Shown here piece after piece: positions 44,964-53,637 of a stretch of DNA of 64,000 nt. How positions within the stretch are numbered: the stretch's first letter is position 1; each line of letters begins with the position of its first letter. The notes under the pieces are model-generated. The model saw only the letters and a list, made by a program, of their open reading frames with translations, had not been told where the DNA came from and did no database searches. A program made the position numbers and the translations under genes. The stretch is taken from the NCBI GenBank assembly GCA_030425145.1, contig JAUHVK010000016.1, positions 41,002 through 105,001 on the forward strand. Reading direction: 5' to 3'. The stretch is from Alphaproteobacteria bacterium (lineage in GTDB: Bacteria > Pseudomonadota > Alphaproteobacteria > Rhodobacterales > Rhodobacteraceae).

Positions 44964-45128
44964 TCCTTGGTGGTCACGATGTGCCAGAAACCCTCCCTTA
45001 TCAAATCACCATAAACTGTCCCAAAGGCGCTGACGTCAGACAGCAGAAACCTAGTCCTAACACCAGCCAACAGGAATTTCAGACCTCAGTGGTGACGAGT
45101 TACGAGGTCCATTTAGGAGGAACGCATT

Positions 45129-45368
45129 ATGAACACGAAGCGCCGCCTGACTGGCGAACCGATCATGCGCATCCTCCGCAAGACATCTGAAAATCTGGTT
45201 GGCTACCTGTATCAATGGAACAATGGCGACGTGCAGCCAGCATGGTTTGATCGCGCTTTTGCAGACGTTCGTTACGAACCGTTCGTTCAAGCGCTGAAAG
45301 AAAACTCCGCCAATCCAGAGATCCCTGGACTGCGTCAGCAAGGTCCGTCGCTCCTTGAAAATGCTTAG
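45129..45368 (+). CDS. Small hypothetical protein
   Basis: A 79-residue protein (MNTKRRLTGEPIMRILRKTS, then NLVGYLYQWNNGDVQPAWFD) with no recognised domain. A strong AGGAGG lies seven bases upstream of the ATG, good evidence that it is translated. It lies about 100 bases right of the IS3 element. Confidence 0.6.
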   Translation: MNTKRRLTGEPIMRILRKTSENLVGYLYQWNNGDVQPAWFDRAFADVRYEPFVQALKENSANPEIPGLRQQGPSLLENA

Positions 45369-45459
45369 CTCAAGGCCTCGCGTTGGTTTGTGGGTCGTCC
45401 CGTCCCGCAGGTCCTTTGAGCGATAGAGTTGACTTCTATGCCTCATAAGTGATCTAGAT

Positions 45460-45490
45460 ATGAGTTATAGAAAGGATGTCTATAACTCAT
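45460..45490 (+). promoter_or_regulatory. Perfect 12-bp inverted repeat covering the fic ribosome site and start codon
   Basis: Arms ATGAGTTATAGA (45460-45471) and TCTATAACTCAT (45479-45490) with a 7-base spacer AAGGATG that contains the putative ribosome site. The right arm ends in the first two bases of the ATG. It could be a repressor operator overlapping the start, or in RNA a hairpin that hides the start. Confidence 0.7.
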
Positions 45491-46607
45491 GGCTTGGAAC
45501 TGGACACTGCCCGATTGGCCGGATTTCCGGTATGACGGCTCCGCTCTGGAGCCGTTTGAGCAGACGTTTCTCCTGTCGTCCGGGGAAATCCTCGGCGCGG
45601 TCCATCATGTCAGCCAGTCGGAGCGCGAGCAACTCCGCATCGAACTGCTCAGCGAGGAAGCGATGCAGACGAGCGCCATCGAGGGTGAAATCCTCGATCG
45701 GCTCAGTGTCCAGTCTTCACTGCGCCGCCATCTGGGCCTCGATCCGGACAGCTACCCTGCCAAACCGCGCGAACAGGGCGTCGCGGAAATGATGGTGGAC
45801 GTCTATTCCAGCTTTGCAGAAAAGCTGAGCCACGAAACGCTGTACCGCTGGCATCGGATGCTCCTGTCCCATGACCGCCGGTTGGAAACCGTCGGAGCAT
45901 ACCGACAACACGCCGAGGCGATGCAAATCGTTTCCGGCCGCCTTGACCGGCCCACGATCCATTTCGAAGCGCCGCCTTCGGAGCGGGTCATGCCTGAGAT
46001 GGAGCGATACGCGGATTGGTTCAACAAGACCGGGCCGGGGGGAGCAGAGCCGCTTCCAGCGCTGACGCGCGCAGGGCTAGGCCACCTCTATTTCGAGAGC
46101 ATCCACCCATTCGAAGACGGCAACGGCCGCTTGGGTCGCGCCCTCGCTGAAAAGTCTCTGGCGCAGAACATTGGCCAGCCGACCCTCATCTCGCTCGCCT
46201 TCACCATCGAGAAGGAGCGCAAGGCATACTACGACCAGCTTGAGCAGCATCAAAAAACGCTCGACGTGACCGATTGGCTCGCCTGGTTCGCGGAAGTTGT
46301 CTTGAAGGCCCAACAGGCAACACTCGACCGCGTCGGCTTCTTCATCAGCAAGGCACACTTCTACGATCGTCACAGGGACCAGTTGAACGAACGCCAGGCT
46401 AAGGCCATCGCTCGAATGTTTCGGGAAGGCCCTGGCGGTTTCAAAGGCGGCCTCAGCGCCGACAACTATCTCAAGATCACCGGAACTTCACGCGCAACCG
46501 CAACCCGCGATCTGCAGGACCTAGTCGAGAAAGGTGCGCTCAGCCGAACCGGTGAGCGACGCCATACGAGGTACTGGTTGAACCTGAATCCACGGGCGTC
46601 GAAGTGA
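45489..46607 (+). CDS. Fic-family AMP-transferase with N-terminal inhibitory helix
   Basis: A 372-residue Fic protein. The active site is HPFEDGNGRLGR (about 211-222), complete, with the catalytic His. The N-terminal domain contains TSAIEGE (about 61-67), the (S/T)xxxE(G/N) inhibitory motif of class II Fic proteins. The N-terminus is of DUF4172 type. A C-terminal winged helix (DNYLKITGTSRATATRDLQD) could bind DNA and repress its own gene. Targets are unknown. Translation starts inside a perfect inverted repeat. Confidence 0.93.
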   Translation: MAWNWTLPDWPDFRYDGSALEPFEQTFLLSSGEILGAVHHVSQSEREQLRIELLSEEAMQTSAIEGEILDRLSVQSSLRRHLGLDPDSYPAKPREQGVAEMMVDVYSSFAEKLSHETLYRWHRMLLSHDRRLETVGAYRQHAEAMQIVSGRLDRPTIHFEAPPSERVMPEMERYADWFNKTGPGGAEPLPALTRAGLGHLYFESIHPFEDGNGRLGRALAEKSLAQNIGQPTLISLAFTIEKERKAYYDQLEQHQKTLDVTDWLAWFAEVVLKAQQATLDRVGFFISKAHFYDRHRDQLNERQAKAIARMFREGPGGFKGGLSADNYLKITGTSRATATRDLQDLVEKGALSRTGERRHTRYWLNLNPRASK

Positions 46608-46627
46608 GGCAGCGCCAAAGACGTTGC

Positions 46628-46918
46628 CTATTCTCTGAGCGAGACAGATTGGTTTCCGGCACTATCTGCGCGCAGATCAAGATCAGACGCGGATGAGAGG
46701 ACAAAGCCAAGATAGTCGCCAAGGCCAAAGGGATAAATCACAGGTTGGGCCTCTAGCGTTCCGAGCCCGACAGGACGACCTACGGCTTCCAAAACGGCAG
46801 TTGTCATCCAACGCACGAGGTCCGATCCTTCCAACGCACAGGCTTTCTTCCGGGTTAGTGTCTTGCCGTTGTCGCTTCGATCAAGCAGCGCCCAGTCTAT
46901 CTGAGACTGAATGACCAT
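46628..46918 (-). CDS. Possible hypothetical protein or gene fragment
   Basis: A 96-residue open frame (MVIQSQIDWALLDRSDNGKT, then VTAVLE-like helix, then EAQPVIYPFGLGDYLGFVLS). No family was recognised and no strong ribosome site is seen. It is convergent with fic and its start abuts a transposase remnant, so it may be a piece of a disrupted gene. Confidence 0.35.
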   Translation of the reverse strand: MVIQSQIDWALLDRSDNGKTLTRKKACALEGSDLVRWMTTAVLEAVGRPVGLGTLEAQPVIYPFGLGDYLGFVLSSASDLDLRADSAGNQSVSLRE

Positions 46919-46949
46919 ATTGGTCATGCGAGGGGATATCGAGTTGGAG

Positions 46950-47123
46950 GGGGCGTTCAAAAAAGCGCTGGAGGGCATCATGGAGATCGCGGAGATGCCG
47001 TGGAGCAATGGCCAGGCTGAAGGTCAGATCAATCGCCTGAAGACCCTTAAGCGCGCCATGTACGGCCGGGCCGGTCCAGAACTGTTGCGGGCGAGAATGC
47101 TACCGTTCCGCCACACAGATTGA
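46950..47123 (+). pseudogene. ISL3-like transposase C-terminal remnant
   Basis: About 58 residues end in PWSNGQAEGQINRLKTLKRA, then MYGRAGPELLRARMLPFRHT, the characteristic C-terminus of ISL3-family transposases (catalytic Glu in the EGQINRLK helix). The rest of the transposase is missing. The open frame begins upstream at 46911 with unrelated bases. Confidence 0.8.
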
Positions 47124-47252
47124 GGCAGAGCCCAATTAAGGACTACGCGACAGCTGTCTTGAGAGCGGGACGGAGTCAGAGAGCCATCGCTCTCCATGAC
47201 CAGCACCATCTGGTCAGAGGCTGGACCCGCGAGATACCCGAAAAGAAGAAGG

Positions 47253-47606
47253 CTACTTGCTGCTGCCCGTGTCGGTTGCAGCCAGCTTGTGCGTCGTCCG
47301 CTGGCCTTCTTCGAGCGGGACATCGGCATGGGAGAAGCCGATCCCGATAAAGAAGGAGACCACGCCCGTGATGGTTTTGAACTCGCGGATCTTGATGTCG
47401 TTATAGGTTGTCCGGGTACGGGCCGTGACCAGCAGCTTCTCCACGCCGTCATCGGAGACGACGCGCATGATCCAGACCCCGTAATAGCTGGGGCCCTTCT
47501 TGTGTGCCGACTCCTGGCACAGGATTTCAGCGCTATAGCCACTTTCCACGAGTTCGCGGAAACGTGCTTCCGTAACCACATTTGGTGCTTCGATGTCCCA
47601 GTTCAT
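47253..47606 (-). CDS. Hypothetical protein
   Basis: A 117-residue protein (MNWDIEAPNVVTEARFRELV, then ESGYSAEILCQESAHKKGPS, then YYGVWIMRVVSDDGVEKLLV). Mixed alpha/beta with no known domain. Continuous sensible composition suggests a real gene. The start at 47606 was chosen on N-terminal quality; longer versions to 47648 or 47693 are open. Confidence 0.55.
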   Translation of the reverse strand: MNWDIEAPNVVTEARFRELVESGYSAEILCQESAHKKGPSYYGVWIMRVVSDDGVEKLLVTARTRTTYNDIKIREFKTITGVVSFFIGIGFSHADVPLEEGQRTTHKLAATDTGSSK

Positions 47607-47809
47607 GGCCCGGCTCACGCTTTCTTCAAACGCGCAACATCCGGGCATTCCCACTTGAAGTCCAGAGTTACGATAGTATATTATTAACCGCAAGATATAA
47701 TGCGGAAGATACGGCTGTATCTCGGTTACTCAAACTCTAGGCACGGCCATTGGCGTCTATCAAGGAAAATAGGGGTTTCAGAAACCTGCGGTTGAGCCGA
47801 TGGGTGGGC

Positions 47810-48070
47810 ATGCAGTCTGTAGCACTGCTTTTGCTCGTTCCGGCTGCAAGCCAGGCGGAAACCTGTCTCGCCCCGTCCCGGCCCTTCGTGCCAAGCGATT
47901 CGCAAACGTCCAGGGACTATGCTGACATCATCCGCCAAGACTTCGAGGCCTACATATCGGGCATTCAGGACTACTTCCACTGCCTCGAGCAGGAGCGGGC
48001 GCGCGCCTTCGAAGAAGCCCGCGAAGTCAGCCAGGATTACGGTCGGTTTCAGGAACTGGTGGGGGATTGA
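47810..48070 (+). CDS. Small exported protein, unknown function
   Basis: An 86-residue protein with a clear signal peptide (MQSVALLLLVPAASQAETC) and a mature part PSRPFVPSDSQTSRDYADII followed by a charged helix (QDYFHCLEQERARAFEEARE). The ATG at 47810 gives the best signal sequence; a TTG at 47750 is open. Two cysteines in the mature part could form a disulfide. Periplasmic location is predicted. Confidence 0.65.
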   Translation: MQSVALLLLVPAASQAETCLAPSRPFVPSDSQTSRDYADIIRQDFEAYISGIQDYFHCLEQERARAFEEAREVSQDYGRFQELVGD

Positions 48071-48194
48071 TGGTCCACTGGGCATGCACCAGACCTGCAT
48101 TCCTTGGAAACCAGACGCCGATAACACCCTCAAATATCTACTTTTTAGTTAACAGATTTCATCCGCTAGCGACGTCACAAAAGGTATGTGACGC

Positions 48195-48452
48195 GTGTCG
48201 AAAACTGTCTGGAGTACCGGGCATCTGGCCCTTTGTCGATCTTTGGTCGAGGCCCGAAATAGAGCGGGTCTGGGGCAGAAGGATTTGGCGGACATGCTCG
48301 ACTGTCATCAATCGCTCGTGGCGCGCATTGAAAGTGGCCAGAGACGGATCGACGTTGTCGAGTTCATCGTATTGTCCCGAGCGCTTGGCTTCGACCTATC
48401 GGAGGTTCTGGCAATCGTCGAAGCCGCCACGGAGCCCAACCACAAGATTTGA
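48195..48452 (+). CDS. Small XRE-type helix-turn-helix protein
   Basis: An 85-residue protein with GTG start. The core VEARNRAGLGQKDLADMLDC, then HQSLVARIESGQRRIDVVEF is a Cro/C1-type helix-turn-helix. It stands alone, with no toxin gene beside it. Possibly a phage- or plasmid-type regulator. Confidence 0.75.
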   Translation: MSKTVWSTGHLALCRSLVEARNRAGLGQKDLADMLDCHQSLVARIESGQRRIDVVEFIVLSRALGFDLSEVLAIVEAATEPNHKI

Positions 48453-48620
48453 CAGAAAAGTAATTTTGGGACGCTCCGCTTTGTGCGTCCCCATGTGAAG
48501 TGAACTCCTCGAGGAAGAGCAATTAGCCAACATCCCCCAAGCGCGGCATGCGGTGCAGACGGGCACCGCAGTTCCGTCACGCTGCAAAATCAGAGCCTCA
48601 GTGCAGGAAGTCCGTAAACA

Positions 48621-48848
48621 GTGAACGATGATAAAGGTGAGGGGGTCGCGATTGCCAATCTGATCGGGACCGATGGGTGCAGTATAGTTGGTTGGGTGTA
48701 TCGCTGGACGACAGGTGCCCATGCGGTGATGTGGGACGTCCACGGACCTCAGCCGGTACTGGCAACCCGGCCAGAACTGACTGCGGAGCAGAAGCAGGAA
48801 ATCGTTTTCGATGCGCTCACGCGGATCGAAAGTGGCGATTCAGATTGA
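48621..48848 (+). CDS. Small hypothetical protein
   Basis: A 75-residue protein with GTG start (VNDDKGEGVAIANLIGTDGC, then SIVGWVYRWTTGAHAVMWDV). No domain recognised. Sensible composition and separate stop support a real gene; ribosome site is weak. Confidence 0.5.
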   Translation: MNDDKGEGVAIANLIGTDGCSIVGWVYRWTTGAHAVMWDVHGPQPVLATRPELTAEQKQEIVFDALTRIESGDSD

Positions 48849-48906
48849 TAACAACGTACGCCGTTTCATAGACGGTGACTATCGGACATTGGATCGGACC
48901 AGTCAC

Positions 48907-49569
48907 TTATGCGCCACTTGGCTGTTTATGTTCCGATAGAGCCCAGCTAAAGACTTTTCCGATTGACCCGCCAGGTCGCAACAATTCAAACCGCAAGGTG
49001 GGAGCTCCTTCTTGGACCTCAATCTTTTCAAATGGTGCTAAGAAGTCCCGAATGTGCTTCGGGTCTCGGACCAACAGTTTACACTTTCCGAGCGTCGCCA
49101 ACTCAGGCGATTGACGGTCCCCGACCAACCCATCTGTTCGCTCGATCGGTGGCGTGCCGCCTGGGGTTTGAAAGACGAATGGTAAAGCCAGGTCCAGGCT
49201 CTTCGATGCCACTGGAATACTGACACCTGCCGGAAGAAAGGGGGCGAAATAGGGAACCGTGCCGCCGTCAGAGGCGTCGAACGGCGATTTCCCCCGCCAA
49301 GAAATCCCCACCGGAGACCCGAGGCCGTTGCATCGATCATTCAGTGTGACTTGCCTTGTCGCTTGAGAGACCTCACTGCCGTCGGACCAGAGTAGTTCGA
49401 TGAAAACATCGTCGAGACAGGCGCAAATGTTTCGTGTTCCCTGTCCCGGGTGCGCGCGGCTGTAATTCACCCGCAATCCGGCTTGGTCCATCATGGAACG
49501 CGCCTGAGCTTCATCTCGAACGATCAGAAAGATGTGATCGAGTTCGGCCTTGCCTAGGTTGTAATGCAT
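48907..49569 (-). CDS. VOC/glyoxalase-like domain protein
   Basis: A 220-residue protein. The N-terminus LDHIFLIVRDEAQARSMMDQ, then CLDDVFIELLW is the opening of a vicinal-oxygen-chelate (glyoxalase_3-like) fold, with His and Glu as likely metal ligands. The C-terminal half is a second, weaker repeat. Substrate unknown. Confidence 0.8.
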   Translation of the reverse strand: MHYNLGKAELDHIFLIVRDEAQARSMMDQAGLRVNYSRAHPGQGTRNICACLDDVFIELLWSDGSEVSQATRQVTLNDRCNGLGSPVGISWRGKSPFDASDGGTVPYFAPFLPAGVSIPVASKSLDLALPFVFQTPGGTPPIERTDGLVGDRQSPELATLGKCKLLVRDPKHIRDFLAPFEKIEVQEGAPTLRFELLRPGGSIGKVFSWALSEHKQPSGA

Positions 49570-49663
49570 CGCGTTTTCCTTCCGATCAGAAGCCCCAGTA
49601 TGCGTGAGGTAGGTTTCACATTTAAAGTGGCCATCAAGCGGTCCGGCTACGGGCCTAAAAGCA

Positions 49664-50581
49664 TCATAGAGCGGCTCTTTCCAATTCAGGATCTGCTTCG
49701 GCGAGTAGCCAATCTCTGAAACAAGCGACGTTCGATGACACGTCGTCCGAATGCCTCGTCAAAACAAAATAGGCAAAGGTCAGTGGTGTGCGGTGCTCAG
49801 CCCCGAAAGGATAGATCAGCCGGCCCGCAGCGATATGATCGCTTACCAGCTTGTCGCCGACCAAGGCGACGCCATGACCATCAATCGCTGCCTGCACCGC
49901 CATGCTTTCCTCGGAAAAGCGCGGGCCTTTGGTGCTGTCGACGCTGGCAGCGTTGGCCGCGAGCAGCCACATGCGCCAGCTTGCCTCGGCATCCTTCCAG
50001 TCGATGTGCAAAAGCGTGTGATGTGACAGGTCCTGCGGTGTCCTCAGCGGTGCAGTGCCTTCGATCAACGCGGGGCTGCAGACCGGAGCATTGAACTGTG
50101 GGAAAAGCGTATCAACACGAACATCGCGATAACCCCCGGGCCCGTAGCGTACCGCGATATCCGCTTCGCCCCGTGCTATGTCGACGCGCTTGTCCGTTCC
50201 ATCGATCCGTATCTCTATCTCGGGGTGAAGGGCGCGAAACCCGTCCAGACGCGGGACCAACCACAGAGCGCCGAAAGACGGGCTGACGCTTACAGTCAGT
50301 TCAGTTGTGTCACTGTGTCGGGCCATCCGTTGGACAGCCGACGCCAGCCTGTCAAATCCCTCTGTCAATTCCGGCAAGGCCGCCTGTCCCGCCGCTGTCA
50401 GAGTCAGGGCGCGCGTGAGGCGGTGAAACAGTTTTGCCCCCAGCCAATCCTCAAGTGACTTCACCTGCTGGCTCACGGCTCCGGGCGTGACGTTCAACTC
50501 CTGTGCGGCCTCTTTGAAGCTGAGATGACGGGCGGCGGCTTCGAAGGCGCGCAGAGCATTCAGGGGTGGGAGTCGATGCAT
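49664..50581 (-). CDS. LysR-family regulator (GcvA-like)
   Basis: A 305-residue LysR protein of the GcvA branch: MHRLPPLNALRAFEAAARHL, then SFKEAAQELNVTPGAVSQQV, then LEDWLGAKLFHRLTRALTLT. The effector domain includes RIDGTDKRVDIARGEADIAV, a GcvA-type block. Start at 50581; the upstream in-frame codons are not LysR-like. It is divergent from the EamA/LysE exporter pair and probably controls them. Confidence 0.88.
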   Translation of the reverse strand: MHRLPPLNALRAFEAAARHLSFKEAAQELNVTPGAVSQQVKSLEDWLGAKLFHRLTRALTLTAAGQAALPELTEGFDRLASAVQRMARHSDTTELTVSVSPSFGALWLVPRLDGFRALHPEIEIRIDGTDKRVDIARGEADIAVRYGPGGYRDVRVDTLFPQFNAPVCSPALIEGTAPLRTPQDLSHHTLLHIDWKDAEASWRMWLLAANAASVDSTKGPRFSEESMAVQAAIDGHGVALVGDKLVSDHIAAGRLIYPFGAEHRTPLTFAYFVLTRHSDDVSSNVACFRDWLLAEADPELERAAL

Positions 50582-50717
50582 GAGATAATACCTTAGAAAT
50601 TCTACTGTATAATGGCGGAATATCTGGTTTGTCAAAATGCGTTTAATGAGAATATCTAGCTTTAGCCTTCATTCTGTTGATGTGACGCGCAGAAAAACTG
50701 ATTCACCAGGACCCAAA

Positions 50718-51602
50718 ATGACCTCCAAACGATCCGACTATGCCACGGGGGTCATCCTGTTGATCGCCGCGGCGCTTACCTACAGCACAGCGGGGATCTT
50801 CACCAAGGGTGTGGTGGCCGAGGCGTGGGCGGTGATCTTCTGGCGTGGCCTGTTCGCCGCGCTGTTCACGACCGCCTGGACACTCCAGCGCGGCTCGCTT
50901 CGCGCGCAGTTCGGTAGGATGGGAAGAGCAGGTTGGGCCGTGGGCGTCATCGGTGCAGTGGGGACGGCCGCCTTCATTCCCGCCTTCAAGCTGACGTCTA
51001 TTGCCAATGTCGCCCTGATTTACGCCGCTGCCCCCCTGCTTGCCGCGGTTATGGCTTGGGTGGCGATCGGCGAGCGGATCACGCGACGCACGCTGATCGG
51101 AGCATTGCTCGCGATAGCGGGTGTCGGTGTAATCGTGTCGGGGTCAATCGGAAGTCTCAACCTGATCGGTGATGGGCTGGCTCTGGTGATGACGCTGGTC
51201 ATGGCGACGATCATGGTGATCTACCGTGTTTACCCCGAAACGCCGGGGGCTGGCCCTTCGGTGATGCAATCCCTGTTCCTGCTGCCACCGTCCTTCATTT
51301 TTGGGCGGCCTTTGCAAACCGCCCCTTTTGAGATTGCGATCCTTGCGGCGTTCGGTCTGCTCTTTGCCATTGCATCTGTGACCTTGGCCGAAGGAGCCAA
51401 GCGCGTGCCTTCTGGCCAGACCGCGCTGATCAGTGCCTTGGAAACACCCCTGGCCCCGCTTCTGGCGTTTCTGATTTTCTTTGAGATCCCTTCGACAGCG
51501 ACCGTGATTGGGGGCGCGGCCGTCTTGTTCGGGGTGCTCTATTCAATAAGAGTGGAGAAACACCAAGGCACCGTTGCCAAACAAGAGGGAGCCGAATTAT
51601 GA
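50718..51602 (+). CDS. EamA/DMT-family transporter
   Basis: A 294-residue membrane protein with ten predicted helices in two EamA repeats (IYAAAPLLAAVMAWVAIGER at the end of repeat 1, SALETPLAPLLAFLIFFEIP at the end of repeat 2). The start at 50718 is the ATG before SKRSDYATGV. It overlaps the LysE-type gene by four bases. Likely an exporter of amino acids or metabolites. Confidence 0.9.
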   Translation: MTSKRSDYATGVILLIAAALTYSTAGIFTKGVVAEAWAVIFWRGLFAALFTTAWTLQRGSLRAQFGRMGRAGWAVGVIGAVGTAAFIPAFKLTSIANVALIYAAAPLLAAVMAWVAIGERITRRTLIGALLAIAGVGVIVSGSIGSLNLIGDGLALVMTLVMATIMVIYRVYPETPGAGPSVMQSLFLLPPSFIFGRPLQTAPFEIAILAAFGLLFAIASVTLAEGAKRVPSGQTALISALETPLAPLLAFLIFFEIPSTATVIGGAAVLFGVLYSIRVEKHQGTVAKQEGAEL

Positions 51603-52225
51603 GCTTTGAAATCTGGCTCACCTATCTTGCCACGGTGTTGGCTTTTATGATCACACCGGGGCCGAGCCACCTTTTGATGCTGTCGAACAGCATGACCCAT
51701 GGGTTCAAGCCCGCGCTTGCCACCGCAGCGGGCGACCTGACGGCAAATGCGTTGCAGATGCTTGCGGCGGGACTGGGTCTTGCGGCGATCCTTGTTGCCT
51801 CACAACACGCGTTGGAGGTCGTGAAATGGCTTGGCGTCGGCTATCTGCTTTGGATGGGCCTTCGCATGTGGTGGCAAGCGGATCACGCGAAATCGTCCAT
51901 GGGTGCCGCGCGCAGCGCGTCCCGCCGCGCGCTATGGGGGCAAGGGTTCTTCACATCTGCCGCGAATCCCAAGGCGGTGGTGTTCTTTGCGGCTCTCTTC
52001 CCGCAGTTCATCGACCCCGGCCAGCCATTCGTGCCGCAATTCGTGCTGCTCTCGGTCACGTACCTTGTCGTCGATGGCACCTTCCTCAGCACCTACGGCG
52101 CCAGTGCGGGCTGGATTGCCTCCCGGCTCAAGGGACGTGCGACGACGCTGGTGCATCGGCTTGGCAGCGTCTTTCTGATCGGCGCGGCCTTCATGCTCGG
52201 AGTGAAGACCTTGCGGGATGCTTGA
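51599..52225 (+). CDS. LysE/RhtB-family amino acid exporter
   Basis: A 208-residue exporter with six hydrophobic segments. Family features are TPGPSHLLMLSNSMTHGFKP at the N-terminus, WLGVGYLLWMGLRMWW and NPKAVVFFAALFPQFIDPGQ. Translationally coupled to the EamA gene (ATGA). Exports amino acids such as homoserine, threonine or lysine; substrate not deducible. Confidence 0.92.
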   Translation: MSFEIWLTYLATVLAFMITPGPSHLLMLSNSMTHGFKPALATAAGDLTANALQMLAAGLGLAAILVASQHALEVVKWLGVGYLLWMGLRMWWQADHAKSSMGAARSASRRALWGQGFFTSAANPKAVVFFAALFPQFIDPGQPFVPQFVLLSVTYLVVDGTFLSTYGASAGWIASRLKGRATTLVHRLGSVFLIGAAFMLGVKTLRDA

Positions 52226-52285
52226 AGCACTTGGGTCAGGGCAAGCTGTAAATTGAAAAGCTGATGTGGAGATAGGATCAGGAAA

Positions 52286-52576
52286 ATGAACAGACCAAAG
52301 GCGACAGCCAAGGTTCTCGTAGATGATGAGCGTGTGAGGGTAGCACGATTCAGCTTCGCACCCGGTGCAGAGACAGGCTGGCACGTCCATGGCCACGACT
52401 ACGTTGTGACGGCAATCACGGACTGCGAATTTCTCCTCGAAGAACCCGGCGGCACCAGCCGCGAAGTCGATGTCGCTGCCGGGGAGGCCTATCGCCGCTC
52501 AGAGGGCGTCGAACACAACGTGGTTAATCGTGGCGGAAACCCTATGATCTTTGTTGAAATCGAGCTGAAAAGCTGA
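52286..52576 (+). CDS. Small cupin-domain protein
   Basis: A 96-residue single-domain cupin with the first metal motif GWHVHGHDYVVTAI (three His) and the second region GVEHNVVNRGGNPMIFVEIE. Probably a metal-binding small enzyme or ligand-binding protein. It lies 60 bases after the LysE gene; same operon is possible. Confidence 0.85.
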   Translation: MNRPKATAKVLVDDERVRVARFSFAPGAETGWHVHGHDYVVTAITDCEFLLEEPGGTSREVDVAAGEAYRRSEGVEHNVVNRGGNPMIFVEIELKS

Positions 52577-52748
52577 CCGCAAAAGGAAATTATGCCGTGT
52601 CAGCGCGACGTGCCGTACCTCATGGTCTGGAAGTTCACTATGACGCGGTAGGCGAAAATACATTCGAATACGATTTGGTCGGGTTCGGGTTGCCGACATG
52701 CCGCTACTCACAAATTCAAAAGCATGATCAACACTAAAGCTGTCTGCT

Positions 52749-53612
52749 GTGACCACTAATTCAACGCACTCATCCGGTCGCGGCATCGTGTTGATGTCCA
52801 TCGCAATGCTGACTGTCCCCATCGTGGACGGAACGGCAAAATACCTGAGCGCTGAGCATTCGCCGCTCTTCGTCGCATGGGCGCGCTACGCGTCAGCTTC
52901 GATCTTCGTCTTGCCGCTCGCCATTTGGCTGCACGGGCGCGCCATTTTTCCGACTGAAGGCCGACCGGTACATCTGTTGCGGACGGTATTTCTCGTCAGC
53001 GCAATGACACTATATTTCCTGGCACTTGCGCGCATTCCAATCGCGCAGGCGGTCAGCGCCTATTTTGTCGGACCCGTGGTTGCTGTTGCTCTGTCAGTTG
53101 TGGTCCTTCGAGAGGCCATGACACGCCGAAAGGCGCTGAGCCTCGCGCTTGGGTTCATCGGTTCACTTGTCGTCTTGCGCCCGGCTGCTGACGTAGACTT
53201 CGGCCTTTTTCTGGCGTTTGGCGCTGGCATCTTCTTTGCGCTTTATCTGGTCACCACGCGACAAGCGTCCTTGGGCAGCGACCCGATCAAGGTCCTGACG
53301 TTTCAATGTGTGGTGGGAACTCTGCTGCTGACGCCGCAAGCGGTGGCGACAGTGTCGCCGCCTCAAACCGAGATGCTTTGGCTATTCGCGGTTCTTGGGC
53401 TCTTCTCGGTTTTCAGCCACATGCTGACGATCCTGGCGTTTCGCCTGGCGGATGCATCAACGCTGTCGCCGCTCGTCTATCTGGAATTGGTTGGGAGCGC
53501 GGTGATCGGTTTCATCGTTTTTACGGAGATCCCCGCAACGTCCACCGTTTTGGGGGCGGCTCTGATTATCGGAGGCGGACTGGTTCTGACAAAACGACGC
53601 AAGAAAGCCTGA
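52749..53612 (+). CDS. EamA/DMT-family transporter
   Basis: A 287-residue, ten-helix DMT transporter with GTG start. It opens with SSGRGIVLMSIAMLTVPIVD, then GTAKYLSAEHSPLFVAWARY, and has both EamA repeats. Resembles the RhaT/DMT group with PFVAWARY-type first repeat. Substrate unknown. Confidence 0.88.
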   Translation: MTTNSTHSSGRGIVLMSIAMLTVPIVDGTAKYLSAEHSPLFVAWARYASASIFVLPLAIWLHGRAIFPTEGRPVHLLRTVFLVSAMTLYFLALARIPIAQAVSAYFVGPVVAVALSVVVLREAMTRRKALSLALGFIGSLVVLRPAADVDFGLFLAFGAGIFFALYLVTTRQASLGSDPIKVLTFQCVVGTLLLTPQAVATVSPPQTEMLWLFAVLGLFSVFSHMLTILAFRLADASTLSPLVYLELVGSAVIGFIVFTEIPATSTVLGAALIIGGGLVLTKRRKKA

Positions 53613-53637
53613 CGCGGAAATTCGGCTGGGACTATGC

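Larger units (their letters stand above)
43551..45023 (-). mobile_element. IS3-family insertion sequence, about 1.47 kb
   Basis: Bounded by the 8-bp inverted repeat TGGGACAG (43551-43558) and CTGTCCCA (45016-45023), with outer TTT/AAA extending symmetry to 11 bp. Ends in TG...CA as expected for IS3 elements. It encodes a two-frame transposase (orfA 44583-44963, orfB 43606-44586). No short direct repeat of target DNA was found at the two sides, so the flanks have probably been rearranged. Confidence 0.75.
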
